Assembly: GCA_002068015.1 (NCBI GenBank)
Contig: MVRV01000024.1
Span: 1 to 34,306, forward strand
DNA: 34,306 nucleotides
Direction of reading: 5' to 3'
From: Smithella sp. PtaU1.Bin162
Lineage (GTDB): Bacteria; Desulfobacterota; Syntrophia; Syntrophales; Smithellaceae
Made by a program: the position numbers and the translations under genes. Under the pieces are notes generated by a model. That model was given only the letters and a program-made list of their open reading frames with translations. It was not told the DNA's origin and ran no database searches. Below are positions 24,391 through 32,393 of this stretch, one piece after another (position 1 is the stretch's first letter; each line of letters opens with the position of its first letter).

Positions 24391-26427
24391 ATGATTGAAA
24401 AAATAGAAGATTTGTCTGAAATAAAGATAGATTCTAATGGAAGGCTGCTTTTAAGAAACCTTGCCATTGGCTGGGCTGTCGAGTTACAAACACCCCGGGG
24501 GGGACAGAAGGTTATCATTCCAGAAGATATGTATTCTTTCAAAAAGGATGCAAAAGACGGCCAGCTGCAGTGCAGATGGAATGGTTGCGGTGAATTGGGA
24601 GATTCTTTTGAGGTAGTAACCCTTTGGAAATTGCACGAAGGTCTTTTGTCTGGAAAGATTTCATGGAATGGAGCGTGCAATGGAAGCTGCTATATTGAGA
24701 ACATTGTTTTTCCGGAAGCTTCTATGCCTTTATATTCCAGCAGCAATCTGCTCTTGCCTGTCAAACAGGGAATAGTGATGCATGATATCAAAAATCATAT
24801 CTATAACAATGAAAATCCTAATCTTATTTATCAATCGCCTTTTCAGCAAATGCAGTTTTGTTCATGCTGTTCATCGTATAAGAGTTATTACTTTGACTGC
24901 CGTGATACTGATTTCTTCCAGAAAAGCTTTCAGTTTATCAGAGACAAAGGCCGGAAACGAATTATGTTTCGGGGGATATATCACCTTCCGCTTGCATCCG
25001 AGTATACGAGTATTGGAAAAATTCCATACCCATTGACAATCGGAGTCTTTCGTGGCGGTTGGTTTGAAGCATGTCAAATATACCGTGGATGGGCATTAAA
25101 ACAAACTTGGGCGAATCGTTCTGCGAGAAATCTTGAACAAATACGCGAGATTGCGATATGGATATGGAACCGTGGATACAAAAAAGAAGTTGTTCCGCCA
25201 GTAATAAAATTACAGAAGGATATTGGATTGCCTGTTGCTTTAGATTGGTATTGGTGGCATAAACATGGTTATGATACTTTATACCCCTCCTATTGGCCCC
25301 CTAGAGAAGGAGCAGCGCATTTCCGTCGAACCATTAAGGAACTTAACATGCAGGGTATATTTACCCAAGTATATACCAATGGATTAGTTTGGGATATGGG
25401 AACACAGGGATGGAAAGATGGAGGACATAAAGAAGCTGTCATACAGCGGAATGGACAAATCAAGGCCGCTCAGTTCAATGTTTTTACAGGCAGCAGTTTA
25501 GCATGGATATGCGGAGGCGCCATAAATATTTTTGGTAAAAAATTGAAATATATTGCAAGTCGTTTAGCGTCCTGTAAAATATCCAGTCTTTATCTGGACA
25601 TGATCGGGTGTGAGACTTATGATTGCTGTTACAGTCATAAACATTCCCATATTTCCGGAGGAGGAAACTATCAGGCAAAAGGCTTCAAGAAAATTTTGAC
25701 TGAAATCAGGAAAAAAAATCCTGAATTGCTGCTTTCGACCGAATACGGAAGCGAAAACTATATGAATGAATTTGATATAGCCATATCCTTGTCTCCCAGC
25801 ATGGAAAGGTTGGGGATGGAGTGGCCGTCTGAATTTGTTCCGGCATTTACCGCTGTTTATCACGAGAAATTTCCTGTGTTCGGGAATTATGCGATGCCGG
25901 ACAGTATCCCTCCTGTGGATCCCCTGTGGCCTAAAAGCGCGGCGTGGAAAAAGGAAAAAAAATGGAACAAATTATATCCTGATCAATTTTGTCTGGAGAT
26001 GGCAAGAACTCTAATATGGGGCTATCAGCCCACCGTCTGCAATTTACGTAACAGCCATCTCGATTCAAATGAATTTAGGATTATATACAGTTTCATTTGT
26101 AAAACTGCATGTTTTTACTATAAAAACCGTGAATTCCTTTTTGATGGTGAAATGCTTCCGTTTGGGAAGATGGAAGTAAAGAAAACGAAAGTAAAATTCT
26201 TGTCTCGTTTTATTTTTACACGCGAAGGAGAACAGAAGGTCATCGAAAAAGAATTTCCTGTTTTGCTTCACTCTTTATGGCGCTCTCCTGATGGACGTAT
26301 TGGACTGATTGCCGCGAATTATACCAAATCCAAACGATTTTTTAAATTCACAGGAAGCTATGGTAATACACGTGGCTGTGTTATGCCTCGTTCATATAAG
26401 CTGTTCATCTTGAAAAAACATAATTAG
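24391..26427 (+). CDS. DUF6259-type glycosidase-like protein (1)
   Basis: A 678-residue protein without signal peptide or membrane segment. The N-terminal 220 residues are beta-rich. The central part has motifs I associate with the DUF6259 family: IWIWNRGYKKEVVPPVIKLQ, PVALDWYWWHKHGYDTLYPS, YWPPREG, VYTNGLVWD, then YLDMIGCETYDCC with HSHISGGG, and STEYGSENYMNEFD. The alternation suggests a TIM-barrel hydrolase; Asp in YLDM and Glu in STEYG are candidate catalytic residues, which is inference. The short C-terminal beta region (IGLIAANYTKS) is typical of glycosidases. It lies 21 bases after the secreted hydrolase gene, so they are probably cotranscribed. Without a signal peptide it should act in the cytoplasm on imported glycan fragments, unless exported by another route. 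Confidence 0.7.
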   Translation: MIEKIEDLSEIKIDSNGRLLLRNLAIGWAVELQTPRGGQKVIIPEDMYSFKKDAKDGQLQCRWNGCGELGDSFEVVTLWKLHEGLLSGKISWNGACNGSCYIENIVFPEASMPLYSSSNLLLPVKQGIVMHDIKNHIYNNENPNLIYQSPFQQMQFCSCCSSYKSYYFDCRDTDFFQKSFQFIRDKGRKRIMFRGIYHLPLASEYTSIGKIPYPLTIGVFRGGWFEACQIYRGWALKQTWANRSARNLEQIREIAIWIWNRGYKKEVVPPVIKLQKDIGLPVALDWYWWHKHGYDTLYPSYWPPREGAAHFRRTIKELNMQGIFTQVYTNGLVWDMGTQGWKDGGHKEAVIQRNGQIKAAQFNVFTGSSLAWICGGAINIFGKKLKYIASRLASCKISSLYLDMIGCETYDCCYSHKHSHISGGGNYQAKGFKKILTEIRKKNPELLLSTEYGSENYMNEFDIAISLSPSMERLGMEWPSEFVPAFTAVYHEKFPVFGNYAMPDSIPPVDPLWPKSAAWKKEKKWNKLYPDQFCLEMARTLIWGYQPTVCNLRNSHLDSNEFRIIYSFICKTACFYYKNREFLFDGEMLPFGKMEVKKTKVKFLSRFIFTREGEQKVIEKEFPVLLHSLWRSPDGRIGLIAANYTKSKRFFKFTGSYGNTRGCVMPRSYKLFILKKHN

Positions 26428-26472
26428 AAAAATTTCACAGTTATCCCACATATGGGATGCTGAGTTATAGAG

Positions 26473-26607
26473 TTCGCAAAGCGAATAACCCGCTCCGGGG
26501 CGCCCCCGGGCGGGATCCAACGTCGAAATCGTTGGTCGACCAAAGGACGAAATGTTTTAAACGTAATAATTTGCGTATGCCTCCGGCGGGCAGGATGAGA
26601 ATCCTGC
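26473..26607. repeat. Hairpin-rich, GC-rich intergenic block
   Basis: The 366-base gap between the two DUF6259-type genes is much richer in GC than its surroundings. It holds several perfect stems: TTCGC/GCGAA (26473-26485), a CCGGGG/CCCCCGG cluster (26495-26510), GTCGA/TCGAC (26522-26540) and GCAGGAT-GAGA-ATCCTGC (26590-26607). It looks like a dispersed palindromic element or structured RNA rather than coding sequence. The remaining 26608-26793 contains the leader of the next gene and nothing else I can name. Confidence 0.55.
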
Positions 26608-26793
26608 ACCATAACTGTATTGCTTTACAGCGCTGGCAATACTTTGAGGAGGCTTGAGGCCGGGCTTATAAAAAACCGGGAATGGGTGACTTGAGATTTT
26701 AAAAAGCTTGAACTCAAAGTCATGGGAAATTTCAAACCACTAAAGTTTTAGTACTCTTTTCTAAATTAAGATAAACTCAAAGGATAAAACACA

Positions 26794-28857
26794 ATGGCAA
26801 CTTTAACGAACAAGTTTTTGGGTCTAGAATTTTCAAAAAATGGGGAACTCATCGAATTTGAGAATGCTGAGACTGGTCGTATTCTGGTGAATCCCCATCA
26901 TTTGTGGAGATTGATTCTTGACGATGGAGAGTGTAAAGAGATTGAGGCAAAGGCATCTGGTCGAGCGGAAATTTACGAAACGGAATCAGGGCTGGTTTTT
27001 CAAACGGCATCGGTTCTTACTGAGTTCTGTAAGGAACTGTTACTCAATGTCCGTGTGACAGTTAAACTTTCGGGAAATAGAGTCGTTTGGCGAATCGACG
27101 TTGAAAATCAAGCGGAAGGAGTAATCGTCCGGGAATGCCAATTTCCTGTTTTTTCCATTCGAAACCCGGAGCCGCCAATGGAAGTGTACACTTCAAAACT
27201 CATCAGTGAACGGATCGTAGATCTTCCGGCAAGACTTCGCGAAAGTTTCTCTTTCTATATGGCATCGGACAATAAATATTTACGCAAGGAAGATTTGGAA
27301 CTTTATCCCGGACGCGCCTGTTCTATGAATTTTTACGAACTCCAATGGGAAAACGACGGTTTTTACTTTGGCTGTCACGATGTTGACTTCGGTATAACGA
27401 TGCATTCCTTTGAAAAAGAAGAGGATTCCGTCAACATCTTCATGACGCGTTATCCATTTCTAAAGCCGGGTAAATCATGGAAGTCTCCGGAATTTGTGAC
27501 CGCTCCGTATTCCGGAGATTTTACTTCTGGGGCCGCCATCTACCGTGAATGGGCGGATTCCTGGTTTGTCCCACCCGAAATTCCGGTGCATATCAGGAAT
27601 TCGCAAGGCTGGCAGAGAATCATTTTAAAACATCAATACGGGGAATATCTCTTCCCTTACGATTCTATTGAAAAAGCTTTTGAGGACGGAAAAAAAGTCG
27701 GTCTTGACACGCTTTTTATTTTCGGTTGGACCACTGAGGGAATGGATTCAGGATATCCCGCTTACACTCCCGATATGGCACAGGGGGGAAAAGAAGCCTT
27801 GCGGGATAATATAATGAAAGTGCGAGCGAAAGGCGGACATGTGATCCTCTACTTCAACGGCCAATTGATCGACGCAAATTCCGAGTTCTACACATCTGGC
27901 GCAGGACAGCGTATTTCAATCAAACGCGAAGACGGAACGGAACACCGGGAATATTACAATTTCAGCAATACCGGCTCCTTTTGCCGTATGTTCATTGACA
28001 AAACATTTGCAGTTGCATGTCCCTCCTGTCGCGAGTGGATCGACATACTAAAAAGACATATCGACTTTGCGGCGGAAGTTGGAGCGGATTCAGTCTTTTT
28101 CGATCAACTTGGATTAGCCTCCTATCCCTGTTGCGATCCATCGCATGGGCACGAAGTCCCATTTACCGGCCTAATGAAGCAGAAGCGTGAAATGCTCCGT
28201 GAGCTCTATGAACACACAAAGTCAAAGAATCCCGAAATGGGTTTGGGAATCGAATGCACAACAGATCAGACGGCGCAATACTGTGATTTTGTTCATACGT
28301 GCGGCAATGTGTCACAGGTGTGGAATCCCGATTGGCGCGAAAAAGGCGTTCCGCCCCAAACAAAAGCGGGTATCTACCTTTACAAAACAGCGTTTCCGGA
28401 ATTGATCATCTCCGACCGTGATATCAAGGATGACAGTGACGATGTTGTTTTCAAAGTCAATCAAATGCTTTTACAGGGAAGCGTCAACGATGTTGCGGTT
28501 TTCCGTTGCCGAGCAAGTATTGCCAAAGCTCCGTTCTACGAGGAATATCTAAGTAAAGCAAATGCAATGCGTGAAAAATTTCGAGAGATACTTTTGAACG
28601 GAACGTTCTCAGCAACAAAATACCACAAAGTTAGCAATCCTGACGTTCAAACAAATTCATTCAAGCATGGCGACAAGCTGGCGGTTTTATTGACGCAAAG
28701 TTGGAAAGATGTACTCCGTGCACACGTGGACGTTCCCAACGGAAAATTAATTGAATATACATCTATTAATAATGATGTATTTATCTCTGATGATGAGACA
28801 GTCATAATTCCTAAAAATGGCTTTTGCGTTATAATTTATCAGAATGAGGAACGCTGA
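26794..28857 (+). CDS. DUF6259-type glycosidase-like protein (2)
   Basis: A 687-residue protein without signal peptide, paralogous to the previous one. Shared landmarks are the beta-rich N-terminal third and a central barrel-like part. The latter has FIFGWTTEGMDSGYPAYTP, HVILYFNGQLID, SVFFDQLGLASYPCCDPSHG and GLGIECTTDQTAQYCDFVHT. The Asp in FFDQ and the Glu in GIECT align with candidate catalytic residues of the partner (YLDM and STEYG). The conserved CCDPSHGH corresponds to CCYSHKHSH in the other protein. AAAGGAT lies 10 bases upstream of the ATG. It is separated from the first copy by the hairpin block, so it may have its own promoter or respond to attenuation there. Enzymatic activity is inferred only. 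Confidence 0.7.
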   Translation: MATLTNKFLGLEFSKNGELIEFENAETGRILVNPHHLWRLILDDGECKEIEAKASGRAEIYETESGLVFQTASVLTEFCKELLLNVRVTVKLSGNRVVWRIDVENQAEGVIVRECQFPVFSIRNPEPPMEVYTSKLISERIVDLPARLRESFSFYMASDNKYLRKEDLELYPGRACSMNFYELQWENDGFYFGCHDVDFGITMHSFEKEEDSVNIFMTRYPFLKPGKSWKSPEFVTAPYSGDFTSGAAIYREWADSWFVPPEIPVHIRNSQGWQRIILKHQYGEYLFPYDSIEKAFEDGKKVGLDTLFIFGWTTEGMDSGYPAYTPDMAQGGKEALRDNIMKVRAKGGHVILYFNGQLIDANSEFYTSGAGQRISIKREDGTEHREYYNFSNTGSFCRMFIDKTFAVACPSCREWIDILKRHIDFAAEVGADSVFFDQLGLASYPCCDPSHGHEVPFTGLMKQKREMLRELYEHTKSKNPEMGLGIECTTDQTAQYCDFVHTCGNVSQVWNPDWREKGVPPQTKAGIYLYKTAFPELIISDRDIKDDSDDVVFKVNQMLLQGSVNDVAVFRCRASIAKAPFYEEYLSKANAMREKFREILLNGTFSATKYHKVSNPDVQTNSFKHGDKLAVLLTQSWKDVLRAHVDVPNGKLIEYTSINNDVFISDDETVIIPKNGFCVIIYQNEER

Positions 28858-29003
28858 ATGCTTTTCCCTCGTTAGAGAGGGATGACCGGGGATGTGTCAA
28901 CGGATTAAATTGATTCATTCAGATAAAAAGAGAAGATAGTTTGTAAGAATTCAGCCCGCGGAAGACGCAAGTCGAAACAAAAAAACGGAAGGGATGAAAA
29001 AAA

Positions 29004-29019
29004 ACGAAAAATTTTTCGT
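29004..29019. repeat. 16-bp perfect palindrome upstream of the membrane protein gene
   Basis: ACGAAAAATTTTTCGT is a perfect inverted repeat 42 bases before the start of the TraB-like gene, in a gap of about 200 bases (28858-29060). The same gap holds a weak CCCTC/GAGGG hairpin near 28866-28881 and nothing else I can name. The palindrome could be an operator. Confidence 0.5.
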
Positions 29020-29060
29020 CGGGAGAACTTAATGGAACTAGATATTTACAGAAGGTTTTT

Positions 29061-29924
29061 ATGAAAATGCAAGAGTTTTTATGCAAGCTTAGGAATACCA
29101 TGTATGGCGGAGGGACAAATTCAGGTGCAAGGGCCTTGCTTTCAGTATTGAATATCTATCTCTGTTACTATGTGGTGTCTGCGGCTGTGGATATTTTCTG
29201 CGTATATTATTGGGGCTGGACTTTGTTCGGAGGATTTTTAACTTTTGGATTCATATTTTTTTCTTTCGCAGTATTATTTTTATTTCTCTTTCCACAGATG
29301 CCAAAAAGATTCTTTATCGCGCCAATACTTTATATCCCAACTGCATTAATGCTTAGTTTTCCAATTTTTCTGCTGTCCAAGATAAATCTTACAGTAATGG
29401 ATATCATGCTTTCCGCGTTTCAAATTATTGTCGGGGCGGTAACACTGTTACAGGTAAAGATATGTTGCGGCACATGGCTTTTGCTGGCAAGGGACTTGAA
29501 CGCAACAGATTTCAGCGGCGGCTACCTGTTGCGGCTGTTCGGGGGAACCGTACTAGCCATTGTTATTTTCATCTCTGTAGTATTCGGGGTTTTCATGTTT
29601 GAGGTAAGATATTATTCTTCAGACTTTATCAGGGTCACACCCGTTTCAATACAGTTCGCCAGAAAGACATTCGAAAACAAAGGTAAACAGGTAATACTTT
29701 GCGGGATGAGCCATATTGCCAGCAACGCATTCTACAAAGGACTTAGAGAGAAATTTCCAGAACAAGGATCAATCATATTGTGTGAAGGGGTTTCGGACAG
29801 TAAAAATCTTATTAAGGTAAGGTCTCGCTACAAAGGAATGGCCGTTTTGTGCGGCGGAGTTATGCAGCCTGAACAGCAAAGTAAGCAAAATAAAAAATAT
29901 GATTTTACTATGGGAAACGTATAG
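29061..29924 (+). CDS. Membrane protein with TraB/PrgY-like C-terminal motif, probably frameshifted
   Basis: A 287-residue product with about five hydrophobic segments (roughly 28-48, 54-78, 84-106, 112-132 and 160-181) followed by a soluble tail. The tail has VILCGMSHIASNAFYKGLRE and SIILCEGVSDS, resembling the GxSH...E pattern of TraB/PrgY or haem-uptake-like hydrolase folds. The resemblance is slight. The tail ends abruptly in TMGNV. The frame one base back continues as YRDISLKSSSDPVKFLRTLE then EDLVVIW to a stop at 30013-30015, which reads like the natural C-terminus. A one-base deletion or two-base insertion near 29915 is therefore likely. AGAAGG upstream of the ATG supports the start. 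Function unknown. Confidence 0.55.
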   Translation: MKMQEFLCKLRNTMYGGGTNSGARALLSVLNIYLCYYVVSAAVDIFCVYYWGWTLFGGFLTFGFIFFSFAVLFLFLFPQMPKRFFIAPILYIPTALMLSFPIFLLSKINLTVMDIMLSAFQIIVGAVTLLQVKICCGTWLLLARDLNATDFSGGYLLRLFGGTVLAIVIFISVVFGVFMFEVRYYSSDFIRVTPVSIQFARKTFENKGKQVILCGMSHIASNAFYKGLREKFPEQGSIILCEGVSDSKNLIKVRSRYKGMAVLCGGVMQPEQQSKQNKKYDFTMGNV

Positions 29925-30044
29925 AGATATTTCCCTGAAGTCTTCCTCTGATCCGGTAAAATTTCTCCGAACCCTTGAAGAAGACTTGGTCGTAATTTGG
30001 AGGAGTACATGTTGATGAAGATAGTTTTTTAGAGAGAGGTTATT

Positions 30045-30191
30045 ATGACTAAAATTGAAAGCAAAATCAACGGTACTGAAAAAGTTTCTGTTTTTTCAGA
30101 GGAAATTTACTTCAAACAACTAAACTGTTATAATAGTTTTAATATCTTTTTAAAACCGAAGACATTTATATATTCAGTTGTACTCCCCTGA
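30045..30191 (+). CDS. Possible small ORF or gene remnant (48 aa)
   Basis: An ORF starting MTKIESKINGTEKVSVFSEE, with GAGAGG upstream of its ATG. It has no recognisable domain and ends in TFIYSVVLP. It may be the fused remains of an eroded gene whose last codons survive just downstream. Low confidence that a functional product is made. Confidence 0.25.
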   Translation: MTKIESKINGTEKVSVFSEEIYFKQLNCYNSFNIFLKPKTFIYSVVLP

Positions 30192-30203
30192 TAATAGGCA
30201 TGA

Positions 30204-30293
30204 ACTATATTTGAGAGTATCGGAGCTGGTGAAAATATTTCGGAGATATTTCAAAAAGAAATAATTGATTGTGAACAGAGGATAAGAAAGTGA
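30204..30293 (+). pseudogene. C-terminal remnant of a gene upstream of the AAC(3)-amidase fusion
   Basis: The frame reads FESIGAGENISEIFQKEIID then CEQRIRK and a stop. It resembles the end of the following protein (PGIGEEIVDACADMVKNAEK then RIR). Its TGA overlaps the GTG start of the next gene (GTGA), the usual mark of coupled neighbours. No start or body precedes it, so it is probably the tail of a lost paralog. Confidence 0.4.
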
Positions 30294-32341
30294 AAAATCA
30301 TTCAAGGCGTTCTATGAAAAGCGAACTGCGGAAAAATAAATCTTCCGCAGTGAAGCAACTGTTAAAAGACTTTGAGAAACTGGGGATAAAAAAAGGTTCC
30401 CGGGTTTTTATTCATTCGTCATTCAAAAGCCTCGGGTTATCTAAAGATATTTCGCCGGAAGATGTTGTCGGCATCCTGAAAAAAGTGGTTGGGCCTTCCG
30501 GGACGATCGGGATGCCCACCTTTACTTATTCGTTTTCAGAGGACAAGCGTTTCAACCGGGAGAATTCTCCAAGCGCCACCGGGATTCTGACGGAAGCGTT
30601 CCGCAAATCTGAGGGAGTTTTCAGGAGCATCAGTCCGTCTCATTCCGTGGCGTTTTGGGGCTGCGGAGCAGAATATTTCGCGCATTTGCGCTACGGTATT
30701 ACCCCCTATAATATCCGAAGTCCCTTCGGGAAGCTTTACGAGCATGATTTCACGATAGTAATGCTGGGTTGCGGGCTTATGCCAAACTCAACGCTGCACG
30801 CTATTGAGGACTGGGCCGATTTGCCATACTGCAAGAACTCTGTCTCTACATGTTACAGCGCTTACAGCGGTACCAGAGATACCGGTTTGCCCTATCCCAA
30901 AATGCCTCTGGGGCACCGTGACTTCTACAAAGAAAAATCCAAATATGTGTCCCTGATGATGCGTCATGGCTCAATAACGTCAGGCAAGGTTGCCGATGCG
31001 ACAGTGTATTGTATGAAGGTACGCGAACTTGTCGATATATGTATGAAGGAACTGGACAAACATCCCGATCTGTTCCTGTGCGACGATCCTGGTTGTATAA
31101 GTTGCCATCATAATAGGCTGGGGCTGGACGAATGGAAAAGGCGGGGCGGAAGCGGCTGGGAGCAAGTCTGGATAGGGGCGGCAAAGACATGTATTACGCC
31201 AGGAGTCGGAACTTACGCCAATCACGGCTGGAGCGTTGGCACCCCGTGCGAAGAGGTACATGATGACATTTACTGTCGAGTTATCGTCTTCAAAAACAAG
31301 GCGGAATATTCGGCGTTGGTGTCTCTGGAGGCGCTTCTGATAGAGGCCGATCTTGCCGGTGTCTATAAAAAGGCGGTGCATGAGAAAACTAAAATAAAAC
31401 CTGAAAACATAATAATCTGCGTGACTCATACCCATTACGGACCTTCATTTGGAACGCAGCGGCTTTATCCGGAAGTCCAGGATGAGAGTTATAGCAATTT
31501 CCTGTCGCAAAAAATATCCGGCTGTGTTTATGACGCCATGAAAAATATGGAGCCGGTGTCCGTTGCTTTCGCAATCCACAACGTGGACATCGGCAACATC
31601 AACCGCAGAGTCAGGATGCCGGACGGATCTTATATGTTTTATGCCAATAATTCGTTATCTCCGAAACCAAACGGAAAAGTATCAAGAGAATTCGCGATGG
31701 TCTTTTTCCGAAACTTCCAAGGCGATGTCAAGGCGGGGATTGCGGAATACGCCTGTCATCCGATATTTTTTCCTCCAGCAACGGCGGAAATTTCAGGAGA
31801 TTATCCGGGAGTTCTCTCCGCGACGGTCGAGAAGGAGCAGGGGAACAACGCGGTTATAACGTTTGTTCAGGGAGCATGCGGAGACCAGATGCCGCAACAC
31901 TACGGAGAGGGATATAAGGGAGCCTTGACAGCAGGGAAAAAGCTGGCTTATGCCTTCCTCTCTGAGGCGATTGATGCCAGATACAAGCCGTTGAAAAGTG
32001 TTATCGTAAAGACAAAAATGCACAAGATCGCAAATGCCGGAAAGAATGTTGTAACCATAATCCAGGCGCTGGTGATGAACGACATAGTTTTTGCTTTCGG
32101 CTCCAGCGAACTTTTCTACGGCCTGGTGGAAAGGTTCAGAAAAAAGCTGGGCTCCAAACGCGCGATACTCGCGGGGTATATCGACTCGTTGAGTTATCTC
32201 CCGGAAAAAAAAGACTTTGAGTACCCTACGTATGAAACCAAGCTCTGTGAAAAGGTGATAAAAGCAAAGCCTGGCATAGGGGAGGAAATTGTAGATGCCT
32301 GTGCAGACATGGTTAAAAATGCGGAGAAGAGAATCCGATAA
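30290..32341 (+). CDS. Fusion of AAC(3)-type N-acetyltransferase and neutral-ceramidase-like amidase
   Basis: A 683-residue two-domain protein without signal peptide. Residues about 18-265 match the AAC(3)/YokD acetyltransferase family: GSRVFIHSSFKSLG with His42, GTIGMPTFTYSF, then SPSHSVAFWG with His118, SPFGKLYEHD, and LGCGLMPNSTLHAIED with His170. Residues about 280-683 match the neutral/alkaline ceramidase N-terminal domain: IGAAKTCITPGVGTYANHGW, EVHDDIYCRVIVF, then VTHTHYGP (zinc-ligand motif), ACHPIFFPPATAEISGDYPG and FVQGACGDQMP. The first domain transfers acetyl from acetyl-CoA to an amine; the second hydrolyses an amide bond in relatives. Together they suggest remodelling of an N-acylated substrate such as an amino sugar or lipid. 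The start is GTG with AGAGGA upstream; ATG at 30314 is an alternative. Aminoglycoside resistance should not be assumed. Confidence 0.8.
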   Translation: MKNHSRRSMKSELRKNKSSAVKQLLKDFEKLGIKKGSRVFIHSSFKSLGLSKDISPEDVVGILKKVVGPSGTIGMPTFTYSFSEDKRFNRENSPSATGILTEAFRKSEGVFRSISPSHSVAFWGCGAEYFAHLRYGITPYNIRSPFGKLYEHDFTIVMLGCGLMPNSTLHAIEDWADLPYCKNSVSTCYSAYSGTRDTGLPYPKMPLGHRDFYKEKSKYVSLMMRHGSITSGKVADATVYCMKVRELVDICMKELDKHPDLFLCDDPGCISCHHNRLGLDEWKRRGGSGWEQVWIGAAKTCITPGVGTYANHGWSVGTPCEEVHDDIYCRVIVFKNKAEYSALVSLEALLIEADLAGVYKKAVHEKTKIKPENIIICVTHTHYGPSFGTQRLYPEVQDESYSNFLSQKISGCVYDAMKNMEPVSVAFAIHNVDIGNINRRVRMPDGSYMFYANNSLSPKPNGKVSREFAMVFFRNFQGDVKAGIAEYACHPIFFPPATAEISGDYPGVLSATVEKEQGNNAVITFVQGACGDQMPQHYGEGYKGALTAGKKLAYAFLSEAIDARYKPLKSVIVKTKMHKIANAGKNVVTIIQALVMNDIVFAFGSSELFYGLVERFRKKLGSKRAILAGYIDSLSYLPEKKDFEYPTYETKLCEKVIKAKPGIGEEIVDACADMVKNAEKRIR

Positions 32342-32393
32342 GTTAAAATATACATCATAAATTCAGAAAAGGAACAATAAACAGGAGCAAAAG

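Noticed and set aside
26457-26657. A 66-codon frame in the GC-rich intergenic block
   Set aside because: It has no ribosome binding site and its sequence is explained by the palindromes.
30290-31100. Aminoglycoside resistance gene
   Set aside because: The AAC(3)-like domain belongs to a broad family, is fused to an amidase and has no resistance-type context.
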